DNA of 64,000 nt from Onchocerca volvulus. Taxonomy: Eukaryota; Nematoda; Chromadorea; Rhabditida; Onchocercidae. Below the pieces are notes generated by a model. That model made no database searches. It saw nothing but the letters and a program-made list of their open reading frames with translations, and was not told the origin of the DNA. Shown here one piece after another: positions 53,497 through 64,000 of this stretch. Where the stretch lies: the NCBI GenBank assembly GCA_000499405.2, contig HG738137.1:11324621-11388620 (forward strand). The letters run 5' to 3'. The position numbers and the translations under genes are program-made. Position 1 is the first letter of the stretch. Each line of letters starts with the position of its first letter.

Positions 53497-54199
53497 CTGA
53501 CGTATGAAATGATATAATTGACATATGAAAAAACGAGGATTATTCTTTTAATGTCCTTCTGCTGGGAATAATTCAAGTTTTTAACCATTTTTTGTTGATG
53601 TTGGAGTAATATTGGATAAGATCAAAGTGTAGTATTTGTTCTTATCAGCTTAATCTCTAATATTTAATCTATCGATCATTTCGAGATTATCTCATTTTTA
53701 GTCATTTTGTTATGTATCTCCCTAATGCTGATGCCAAATGCTGATATAATTATTCATTGGTTAGGATTTATATAAATCTGGAATATAGCTGAAAATTGTA
53801 GACCAAAATTGTTTGATCAGTGAGTATGTGATGGATGGCTAATGAAATATTATATTTGAATAATCCTATTGAAGAGAAAAGCTTAAAATTTCTCATAAAT
53901 AAGACTTAAAAGTTGGGAAATATACCACGATATCAGATAGTACTGTGTTTTATTTCGTTCATTTGTATACATGTACAATATCGGAAAGTATATGTTTAAA
54001 AAATGTAATGTTGAAGTTTATGTTATAACTATAAATTGAAATATTTCTTAACGATTTACTCGCATATTAGATCAGATACAGTATATTTGCTTACGTGATG
54101 CATGACACGTATACTAGAAAATTTCCAAATGTCTTTTCAAACAATCAAAATTTGTGAACTATATGAAATTACTGCTTGAGTTCATGCAGTTTTGGACTG
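53497..54199. other. intergenic region between XPA and PMS2
   Basis: About 700 bp with no reading frame of note. It includes an ACGTG pair (54092-54111) and a possible trans-splice acceptor just before the PMS2 start. No clear AATAAA for XPA was seen. Confidence 0.5.
54181..54189 (+). promoter_or_regulatory. possible spliced-leader acceptor before PMS2
   Basis: TTCATGCAG ends 10 bases before the PMS2 ATG at 54200. Nematode mRNAs are commonly trans-spliced this close to the start codon, and the upstream sequence is T/A-rich. If used, it rules out upstream starts and would allow PMS2 to be expressed downstream in an operon with XPA. Confidence 0.3.
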
Positions 54200-57100
54200 A
54201 TGGAAAATGCCGATCGGCAGGTAATTGATGCAAAAATTCATGCCATCTCAGCTGATGTATGTCGAAAGATTTGTACGGGTCAAGTTATTATCTCATTGGC
54301 TAGTGCATGTAAAGAACTAATTGACAATTCTTTGGATGCTCAAGCCAGAACTATCGGTTTGTTTATGATTGTTAATATTGAAGCAAAAATTGACTAATTT
54401 TTTTCAAATATCTGAATTTCTATGACGTATATATTGACATTATCGTAACTTATAAAAAATTATTTGTTTTTCGAATTTTACTTTTCGATCATTATCATGT
54501 TAATTGCTGCTTAATAAACGCTGATTTATTTGAATTGTAAATTAAGTCATATTTCATTTTAATATATGTTAGATTTAGTCACAGTGACAATTAGAACATT
54601 CAATTTTCAACGCTATAAATGCCAAGATTCAATAAAAAGGAAATCTTTGTAAATATACAAAATAATTACCAGAAATATTGTAGAGATACGGGTCAAGAAG
54701 ATGGGATTTGAAAGAATGGAAGTGATTGATGATGGCATTGGCATTCACCCAATCAATTTCGACGCTTTATGTAATTTTTTAATTCAAAATAAGAAAATAT
54801 CGCGTAGCATGAGAAAATTAAACCTGTTTGACAAAATGAATAATGGCTTATCATCAATTAGAATATGATAATTTTCGTGCATGTAGAAAAGGATAAAATA
54901 AACACTCCTAGAGAGAGTTAGTGTTTTTTCTGTCTGCCAGAATTTGAGGGTTAATTTGAATTTTGCATCATATATGTAATTTTTCGTATTATTTTATTTC
55001 CCATTTTTTAAGGTAAACCGCATTCTACATCGAAACTTGCTAATTTCTCAGATTTTAATCAGTTAACAACGTTTGGATTCCGCGGTGAAGCTTTAAATTC
55101 ATTGTGCGTCGTAAGGTTAGTCATTCTTTATTTTTATTAAAAGAAATTGAACTGAATTATGAGCAATGCATTATTGCGTACTCAATATTCCATAATGTCT
55201 ACTGGCTTCTTTTTTTTTTTGGTTAAAATTTAGGACTGTTCCATGCTTGATTTTTTGTAGTCTTCAGATTTTTTTTCTAGTTGCCTCATTTTCATTGATT
55301 TATTCATTTGTCTTCTGAGAAGTAGATTAATTGATAATTTATTCAGTAGTAATTGATTTAAAACTTCAAAATTTTATTCCATATGTAAAATTCATTTCTA
55401 TTTCAGTTCTCTATCTATCACAACCAGGCATACAGATGAAACTATGGCTACAAAACTACAATTTGATCACGATGGATCTATAACATCTCGTGAGAAATGT
55501 GCAAGACCTGTAGGTTTGAATCTTTTTTACACTAATTCGTCACGCTCTTTGTGCAGGGATTGTGAAATAATCCAGATATTTTTTCTAAAAGAAATTTAAA
55601 GCGTGATTAATGTTATTAGTTCTACTTTATTCATTCATTTATTACGAAAATAGCCTTTTAAGAAAAGGAAAAAAAAAGTTCTGAAATTTCCAAATTACTT
55701 TCTGCAATTTTTCTAGGTTGGCACCACGATATCAATCAATAATTTGTTTGAAACACTTCCAGTCAGAAGAAAAGAATTTGAACGAACTGTTAAAAAGGCT
55801 TTCACTAAACTTTTAAATGTTGTGCAATCATTTGCTTTGTCCCGGACAGATGTGCGATTTGTTGTAAATAGCTTAATGGATGGGTAACTATATCATTATT
55901 TGAATATTAACCAAGCTGAAATGCAGTTTTAAGACTAATGTTTGAAATATTTAGATGCTATCATTATTTAATAATAATGACAGCACTTAAATATTCCAGA
56001 TATTGCCTTCATTTACTATAAAATAGTATACTGAAAGATGGAAATATTTCAAAATCTTAGGTAGAAAATTTTAAGTCATCAGACGATTCAAATAATCAGA
56101 AGACTATAGTGTATTATCATATTCTTTACGAGAAAAAGATTTCAGTAAACAGCACCAAGCATTAGTAACACCAGGTGGTGATGCATCAATTAAAGATATT
56201 ATTGTGAATCTTTTTGGTGCTCGTTTTGAAAAAGGTACAATTCTGGATATTATTCAGCAAGAACCAGATGAATCCATATGTGCTCTCTATGGGATATCTG
56301 ATCATTCAAAATTCGATGATATTAGGTAATTTGCAGTATGTTGCATTATTTCTAATGAAATGACTTTCCTATTTGACACAAAATTTGAAGCAGGTAAAAC
56401 TATTACCGTTATTACTATTGTAATAGACAGCATGAAGTAAGTGAAGCCATCTCAGATTAACTTATTTGGATCTATTCGACACTGTTAGATTTTTAAATTC
56501 GAGCATGATAAGGAAGTCTAGAATTTTGTAATTATTGTAGAATCACTGGTTACATAAGTTCTTGTGTGCATGGACATGGAAGAAGTACTGCAGATCGACA
56601 ATTTGTTTATTTTAATAAGAGACCAGTTGATTATGCAAAAGTTGGTTCGGCATTATATTTATTTCATTTTAATTCATTTTCTTTATCAAACTTGTAATTC
56701 TGAAGTACTTCAAAAGAATTTTGAAATTCTTTTTTCAGCTTTGTCGAATAGCGAATGAAGTATATCAGCAATATAATCGAGGCCAATATTGTATGCTCAT
56801 TCTCTTTGTTGATGTTCCTCCTGGTATGTTTTCTTGAACATTATTGAAGTGTTCTCACAATATTTACGGGATTCTTGTTATTTTCCACAAATATTCGAGA
56901 AAGATATTAAATTAGTTTTTATAGAGCAGCACAAGAAATACATCTCAGAACGATATCTTCATACACATTTCTGATTTTTCTTGAAATTATTTACATTTAT
57001 TTTGAAATTACTTATATTATCTCTTCATCGTGCTAGTAATGAAAGACTTGATCGTATGTAATAACTTTGATCAAAAGCCTTTATGATTTCAGTTAAGATG

Positions 57101-60100
57101 CTTGAATTTTGTCTTCGACATATTACGATGTTTTTTAATAATTTTAAAATTTCTAGAAGTATGTCTTTATTACATGATTAGTATATCACTAAATAATTAT
57201 CAAGCAATCCAGCACTATTAATAGACATCTAGTGCAAATTTTTGCGGTTGATTGTTCAATTTACTAAGTATTGGTTTGAAAAAAAAAAAAAAAAAATGAA
57301 AACTTTTTATTTCCAGAAACTATTGATGTGAACGTATCACCGGATAAACGTTCAGTATTCTTCGAACGTGAGAAACAGTTATTCGCTATGTTACGTGCTT
57401 CGCTATTAGCGACTTTTGCTCCACATCTTGGACATGTCGATATTTCAAGTCAATCCACCAACGACCTTTCACATTTAGGTTAATTTTTTGCAGTTTTTTT
57501 TTTTGTCGAATATGAAATTGAATATATGCAATCCGCTTAAATTCTAATTTTGTTTATTTCCAATTGGGAGATCATTACTTACAATTGTTGGAAAGCCTCA
57601 TTTTATTTTGAAAATAGCCAAAACACAACAGTAATTAAATATTCCGAGCAGCCGAAAAATGATTTTTTTGTTATTGACTAATTTAATTGTTGAATTCATC
57701 AAATATGTTTTAATTGAAATTTTTATTTCATTTTAGAATCTATGAATGATTCCTTTATCCATTTAACCCAGCCAAATGATAACAACGATTCATTTGATGT
57801 ATCCACACAAAATTCGGTGTCATCTTCCGAGTCAAAAAATACTGATCCACCGACAGCTAGGAGTTTTGCTAGAGATAAATCACGTGGACCAAGTATAAAT
57901 CTCATGAATATAAAAGGTAAATTTTAAATTTCTACGAACTTTCGAGAATACCGTTGAAAGCCAATTGAAAAATTGTTATAGTTCAAGATATTACATCTCA
58001 TATGTTATTTCACTCTACTGTAATTACGTTCCTAGCGATGAGTTTTTTCGTAATTACAGCAGCACTGAAGATCACATTAGAAATAGGGTAAGCTATCATG
58101 CTGGATGGAATTTAGGATTACTAAAATACCAAATGTATCATAGTCTTTGTCAAAGAATTCTTCGAATTGTTATAATAGTTTTTGCCCTTTTAGTTTCAAG
58201 AAATTTCGGAAAAATATATGTTCGAATTTTATATTTCATATTTCTGATGCTAAATGAATTGATTAGAAAAGTTTGTTTAATGAGCTTTTTCAGAAACTAT
58301 AGAAAAGACTAGAAAAAGACCTGCATCAAATAATTGTTCTGAAAAGCCAACTTCTGTTCAAAAACGGCCTGCAGCAAATTTATTTGAAAAATTTGCCTTT
58401 AAAGTGATACCTCATAGTTCCAACGAAGTTATGGTTGACAACTGTTCCAATAGTGAAGCATCACTTGAATCATCTTCGGTAGTTGATCAAAGGGAAAAAG
58501 ATGATTTTAGGTATGTTAGCCAATTTGTTGTTCTCTTTCTTTACAATATTTACCGATTCATTCGTGTTTATCAATGTTCTTGCAGTAATATCTCACTCGA
58601 TATTTCAAACATGTGGACTTTTTAACTGAAGTATTTGTCTCGTGCTGAATTTTTAGTGTCGCAGATATATTTCAGACAAAAAAAGCATGTAATAAGAGAA
58701 AAAAAGAGGGATCGCAATCATTGCAAAAAAGGAGAAAAATTTTATTTGATTTTTTTTCTATAGCATTAACGCATGTATCACTTTTAGGTTGATATTATTA
58801 AAATTTTTCAGAGAAACTTCGTTACGGACTGTGGTGGCAGGCGCATCGAAAGATGAGAACAACGTGATAATGCCTCAGGAAGATGCTAATTTTCCTGATC
58901 TTAGTGATGATGATGATGATGATGATGTATTGGTTACAGCCATGAAAGATGACGAAGTAATTGTTTCTTTTTTATTATCATTTAAGTTCTATAGTATTGC
59001 TTTTTAAGGGTTTATTTTTGGGATTGATATTTACTTTTGTTCTTAACTATCAGTCAAGATTTTCTTTTTCTCATGAGAATATGCTGATTCTTTTTTCTTT
59101 GATTTTACTTGATCGTAAAAAAACGAGATAATCCCAGTTAACATCAAATCTTATTTTTGTGTTTTAATATGTGTAATATATATTCTTCAATTAGGAGAAT
59201 ATGCTTTATCTTCTTTGTATCTCAATATTTTCTATGCAAGTAGAATATTCAACAAAAGAACCATTATTAAAATCGTAATGTGTAAAAGTTAAGTTTTTTA
59301 TTTAAAGAATTACAAATCTATTCTGAAAGCAGAAAGTAGTTGTGGCACTACGCGTACACAACAGACAATATCATTCTCAATGTTTGATCTCAAAAATCAT
59401 ATGAACAAAGTAATTGTTTTTTATTTTCTTTTATTAGATAATATTCGCGCATTATTTTTGCATCAATTTCTGGGTTGTTTCAAATATTAGTACTAAATTT
59501 TCTTTTCCACTGTTTTCAAAAGAATCTATGTTATAGCTGCGTCTGGAAGCATCGAAAGTTATGTCGAACATTTGTGACAGTGATGACAGAGCAATGGAAT
59601 CACGCACGGAATTTCGTATTGACAATCCAGAAATAGCAGAAAGTGAACTAGCAGCTTATATTTCGTTAGTTTTATTTTGGATAAGTGTATAAGCACCTAG
59701 CAAAAATTCAAGAAATTCTTTCGGTATCTATTTCGGTATATCAAGGAGTGATTATAAATTTTTATCAGGAAAAAAGATTTTGAAACTATGGAAATATTGG
59801 GACAGTTCAATAAAGGTTTCATTATCGTGCGGCTAAATACCGATCTATTCATCGTTGACCAACATGCTAGCGATGAGAAATATAATTTCGAACGATTTCA
59901 GAAAAAAGCACGCATACAAACGCAACAGTTAATCAGGTCATTGATAAATTTTATTTGATTTTCTGAGTATTTGGATATAGTAGATCTATTTCAAACAGAT
60001 TCAAAAAACTTTCCCTGGTGAAGGTCTCTGTTAACTACGATTTCATCGCTTCATCATTGCATTATCCACACAATTCATAAAAGCCTATAAATATATTTGC

Positions 60101-62091
60101 CTCTTCGATGAACTTCCAAAATATTTGTCTCAGAGAAACACAATACAATTCCATCTAGTTAATTCTGCGATTTAAATTTATGAATTGATTGTAGTCCACG
60201 CGTTTTGGATCTTGGAGTAGTAAAGGAAGCAATACTACGCGACAACGTTGATATATTCAATTACAACGGATTTGAATTTCGATTTGATGATGAAGGTAGA
60301 TTCTAGTTGTTAATTGTTGTTCAGCATAGTTTTTTTAGTTTATTGACCCTTATCGAAGTTATCAGAATTCCTAACTGTATTTTGAATTTAAGTACTTTCT
60401 CGCTTCAAATTTTCGAATTTAAATTTGTTTGCAATAATTTTTTTGATTTTAATTTTCAATTTCAACACTACATTTTGTCTTATGAAATCAAAAATTTAAT
60501 AATTATATAATAACGACTTTCTTATGTTAATTTTACAGAAGTTGTTGGTAAACGTGCTTTATTGACCGCAATACCAGTTTTACAAAGTTGGCAGTTCAGT
60601 ATATCAGGTGTGAAATTTCAATTGTGGTACCATTTTTTTTTCTCCCAGGCTTTAGTATTTAAGAAAAATGGTAGATTCCACTCCTATTCTGTCTCATCAT
60701 ATAGTAAATAGGTAGGTAAGAAAAAATTCTCAATCAGTCTATGCTTGTCAGTTTCTTCATCGTTCTATGTTATTAGTAGTTTGTTATGACTTACTTCATA
60801 TTCTAATTCTTTTCTTTAGAAGTGCTGTGATATAAAAGAAAATATTAGAAATAACTATATATATATATATTTGCGTAGAAAAATAAATAGACAAGGTAAG
60901 ATAAGAACGTCATGAGGTGATGAATGTAATAGGAAAATTTGTGAAATGTATGTATCAAAAGTTATGAAACACGCCATCACTATCATTAAACTTTTCTAAA
61001 CTACAAAATAGAAAAATTTTCGATGCATAATATCAAACTATGCATTTATTGCTATCTTAAGTATTTCTCTAAAGGATATCTCTTTGCTTGCAAATTTCTT
61101 AGAATTGATTTTAAGATATCGATGAGATGCTCTCGGTATTGTGCGATTTTCCGGGAATGATGTATCGACCAGCAAAACTGAGGAAACTTTTTGCATCACG
61201 AGCTTGTCGTAAATCGGTTATGATTGGTAGCTCGCTTACCTTAGCACAAATGGAAAAGATATGTTGCTTTCTCGATTTTTCTTTTCATACATTTAGATAT
61301 TCAAATCGAGCACTTCTTTGGTCATGATACAGCTAGCATTGCTTTAGAAAACAATAGATGTTTTGTTGTTCACGTCACTATCACTTAAGTAGGTTATCCA
61401 TGATCATTCTTCTCATCGCACATACTTTATTATTTATTTGATAATTATTTCTTGAGCTGTTACTGTCTAAATTTTTGAAATATTCCTTCTCTGGACGTTT
61501 TAATCTTTCCATGTTTCATTTTTCTTTTTTTAGATTGTTCGTCATCTTGGAACACTTGATCATCCATGGGTAAGTTTGATAATGTTTACGTTTTTTGATA
61601 AAAAGATATAATTTAACGTAATAAGCAATCACTTTGAACCACCATTATCTATTGTTATGAATTTTTTGTTCCTAAAATAAATGAATCTAGAGATTTGTAA
61701 ATTTTGGAATTTATTGGAATATCTGTGATCGAAATAGTCCATGGACGTTTTAATCAGTGAATAAATACACCGGATATAATTAATGAATTATAATTAATGT
61801 CAAGAAGTTGACATTTGATCTATCTAAAATATATCGGAAACCAAATACTTCATTAAATGTCCAAGCAGTTTCGGCTATTTTGATGTTGAGATTTGAGGAG
61901 TATATTCTAATCATCAATTAAAATTGATGTGTTACTTGTTTCAAAAGTAAAATAAAATGATTTCCATTACATACAAAGTAGTCCCACACATTTTCAACTG
62001 GACGCTAATTTTCAAGACATTTTAGAATTGTCCTCATGGTCGACCAACGCTTCGGCATCTTTGTGCGCTTGGATCTAAAACATCTGATTGA
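54200..62091 (+). CDS. pms-2: PMS2 (MutL-alpha subunit), mismatch-repair ATPase and endonuclease
   Basis: PMS2 pairs with MLH1 and nicks the error-containing strand during mismatch repair. Exons: 54200-54356, 54684-54770, 55013-55115, 55407-55509, 55717-55883, 56146-56325, 56541-56640, 56739-56823, 57317-57478, 57737-57916, 58294-58510, 58812-58956, 59308-59409, 59537-59664, 59769-59936, 60195-60295, 60539-60607, 61116-61258, 61534-61569, 62026-62091; 832 residues (human 862). N-terminal GHKL ATPase motifs: [10 protein letters not shown] (catalytic Glu39, Mg-binding Asn43), DDGIGI (69-73 region) and TFGFRGEAL. The central linker (about 400-635) is poorly conserved and has a poly-Asp run. The endonuclease domain has [12 protein letters not shown] (669-680), SRACRKSV and CPHGRPT. 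All introns are GT-AG except the one after exon 18, which starts AT (see findings). The ATG at 54200 matches the family N-terminus. Confidence 0.93.
61259..61533 (+). other. non-canonical AT...AG intron of PMS2
   Basis: The reading frame and family alignment place the junction after Lys799 (GAAAAG|ATATGT) and before Ile800 (TTTTTTTAG|ATTGTT). The donor reads ATATGT where GTATGT would be ideal. No GT nearby restores the frame. Without splicing, translation would add 22 unrelated residues and stop at 61325-61327, losing the CPHGRPT metal-binding motif. Confidence 0.75.
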
Positions 62092-64000
62092 GATTCCATT
62101 TGAAATTGTGTCGATGACAGTGAAGTTGAGGTATGAATTTCATTTTGAAAATTTGTTGAAAATTTTTATTTATTATAAAATTCATGTTTCTGGAGATAAC
62201 TAATAAATTCCTACTTTAAAGTTATTTTAAAAAATGTATGGAACAACATTTCATTTCTTGTGAAATTCAAATCAGTGGAGAATTCAGAGAGATGTGATAA
62301 ATTTCAATATTCATTTTTTTAAAAATTCAAAGCTTTTTGAAAGAGTTTATTTATTGTTAAATGAAAAGGAATAATTTTCAAATGGTATCGAATGCGGTTT
62401 TTTCTTTCAGAATATTCATATAAACAATCAAGTCCAAAAAGCATTTGTGCCATCATCATCTCTGTATCGACTGTCTACTATACAATTCTATAGTTCAGGA
62501 TTTCTCGTTGTGTTATTCGAATTAGTCCATTGGTTTTAATGGATGATAAAGAAATGAATGATATTATTTTTGATTATGTAAATCTTTTTGAAAGTGAAGA
62601 AAGCAAGAAATGAAAGTAATTCTGTTCAATCATTTTGCACCTCAACCTTAGTACCATTTTGATGATATCACATAATCGAATACACTGAAAGAATTACCAA
62701 AGATGAAAAAAAAAGAGGAACAGATTAGTTATGAGAGCAATAAGGTGTAAATATATTGTTGGCATTGTTTATAAGAAACAAATCACATCCACATTTTGCT
62801 GAAGTATTCTCAGTTCGATTGACCATTTTATTATTATGGAAACCCGAAGTTAAGTTATCAGAACTGATGAAAAGTTGAATGAAAAATAAAACTTCGATTG
62901 CACTGATTTTAATGGGTGATAAAGAAAAAATCATATCGAAAATATCAACTATTATTTTTTTTTTCAAGTATTAAATAGAATATTGGAAAATTATGCATTA
63001 ATTCTAATAATATTAGCAAGAAACTATGATCAGTAATCAAAGAATTTGTGGAAATCTTTTGTAATCAAGGAAAACGAGCAATAAAATTCACAGAAGAAGG
63101 CTTGAATGTAAGATAAAACTTCTCGAAAGTAAGTCAATAGTAAATAAGAATTTTTTTTTTTTTCTTCTGGTTGCATTTAAGTTATTATACTAATTATTAA
63201 TGGCCATATTGGTTAAAAAATATCTTCAATTTAAATAATGAAATTTTGAAGAAAAAAAAAGAAAAGAAGTTTCCCCTTACTTACAGCAAACAACTGTTTC
63301 ATTAAAATGAAATGAGTTTTGGGATGGGATTTGTCTTCTTAAATTATCTACAATGTAGTAGAAAATACATTTCAAAGTTTCTGAATTTCTACAATCATTC
63401 AGCATAGCCGTTTACGCGAATTAACCGGACGAAGTTAACTGGAAGAAATTCACATCAATCAACTATTTTGTCCATTTTTTTATCAATTTATTGAACATTG
63501 TTTAGATAGTACATTGAGGAAATAATAATGAAGAAAAAATGAACTTATAATTTCAAACAAAGTTTCTTGCCTTTTCTTTCCAAAATTAAAACAGAAATTT
63601 GAATTGCAAATTAGAAATTAGTAAAAGAAAAATCAATATAATGTATTATTTTCTTGAACGAATTTTTTTTTTTCAATTTTCTCTTTTTTTTTTTTCTAAA
63701 AAAATTCTATCCTGACTTAACAAAGTAAATTTTGAGTTGGAAATTGAAGGTTAGTGGAGTAAATTATCGTATTTTTTTGAAATCACTTTTTTTTTCCAAA
63801 AATTTTTCCTTCTTTTCTCATTTTTTTTTGATACCATTAAGTGGCAACAAAAAAAAAATTTATTGCTTTTCCAACTTGCAATTTATGATTGAATTTTTAA
63901 TTTTAGAAAGGAAATTTGATGCAAAAATTTTGTCTGAAAGTATGCTTGCTTTCTTATTATTTTCATTTTATTAAACACCTTTAATTTTGCTGTTTATATG
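62092..64000. other. region downstream of PMS2
   Basis: It contains the PMS2 3' untranslated region and AT-rich sequence with T tracts. No gene is supported; the small open frames at both ends are Phe/Lys-rich. Confidence 0.55.
62202..62207 (+). terminator. PMS2 polyadenylation signal
   Basis: The first AATAAA after the PMS2 stop lies about 110 bp downstream. Confidence 0.5.

Noticed and set aside
54176..54199. In-frame TTG start upstream of the PMS2 ATG
   Set aside because: Not an AUG, and a spliced-leader-like acceptor at 54189 falls inside it; the family N-terminus matches the ATG at 54200.
54305..54345. Glu-to-Asp change in the PMS2 ATPase motif (KELIDN versus KELVEN)
   Set aside because: The catalytic base is the Glu after Lys, which is kept (Glu39), as is the Mg-binding Asn43; the changed position is not the catalytic one.
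1..64000. tRNA genes, CRISPR arrays, bacterial endosymbiont insertions and transposase or reverse-transcriptase genes
   Set aside because: No tRNA B-box with matching arms, no spaced-repeat array, no bacterial-type gene and no mobile-element protein motif was found by eye on either strand.

Overview
This window is AT-rich eukaryotic DNA from a nematode, most plausibly a parasitic clade III (spirurid or filarial-type) worm. The evidence is the very low GC content (by eye, well under a third), long homopolymer T/A tracts, spliced genes with GT...AG introns and nematode-like TTTCAG acceptors, and gene content that includes a class 1 (SMP-1-like) semaphorin and a secreted serpin. The species cannot be named from sequence alone. 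No bacterial, viral, organellar or transposon-coding sequence was recognised.

Layout. 1-16130 is mostly non-coding and repeat-rich, with one candidate three-exon small secreted-protein gene (10076-10854) and one orphan exon-like segment (13906-14004). 16131-38601 (+) is a 14-exon transmembrane semaphorin with a 9 kb first intron. 38602-41859 is intergenic. 41860-45320 (+) is a 7-exon secreted serpin with an extra acidic C-terminal tail. 45321-47939 is intergenic. 47940-49267 (-) is a 3-exon Jagunal homologue. 50431-53496 (+) is a 6-exon XPA nucleotide-excision-repair protein, divergent from Jagunal across a 1.16 kb gap that probably holds both promoters. 54200-62091 (+) is a 20-exon PMS2 (MutL) mismatch-repair protein. 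62092-64000 shows no gene.

All five main gene models were built by hand. The reading frame stays open across every junction, and the predicted proteins (714, 501, 191, 246 and 832 residues) are close to family lengths, except for the serpin, whose excess is its acidic tail. XPA and PMS2, from two different DNA-repair pathways, lie in tandem on the same strand about 700 bp apart.

The most notable observations are an apparent AT-AG intron in PMS2 at an otherwise ideal donor site, which decides whether the endonuclease C-terminus is made; the serpin's atypical reactive loop plus acidic tail; a possible orphan secreted-protein gene; a near-perfect 29-bp hairpin in a semaphorin intron; and small clusters of ACGTG-containing motifs scattered through the AT-rich background. 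I saw nothing that amounts to a wholly new biological system.
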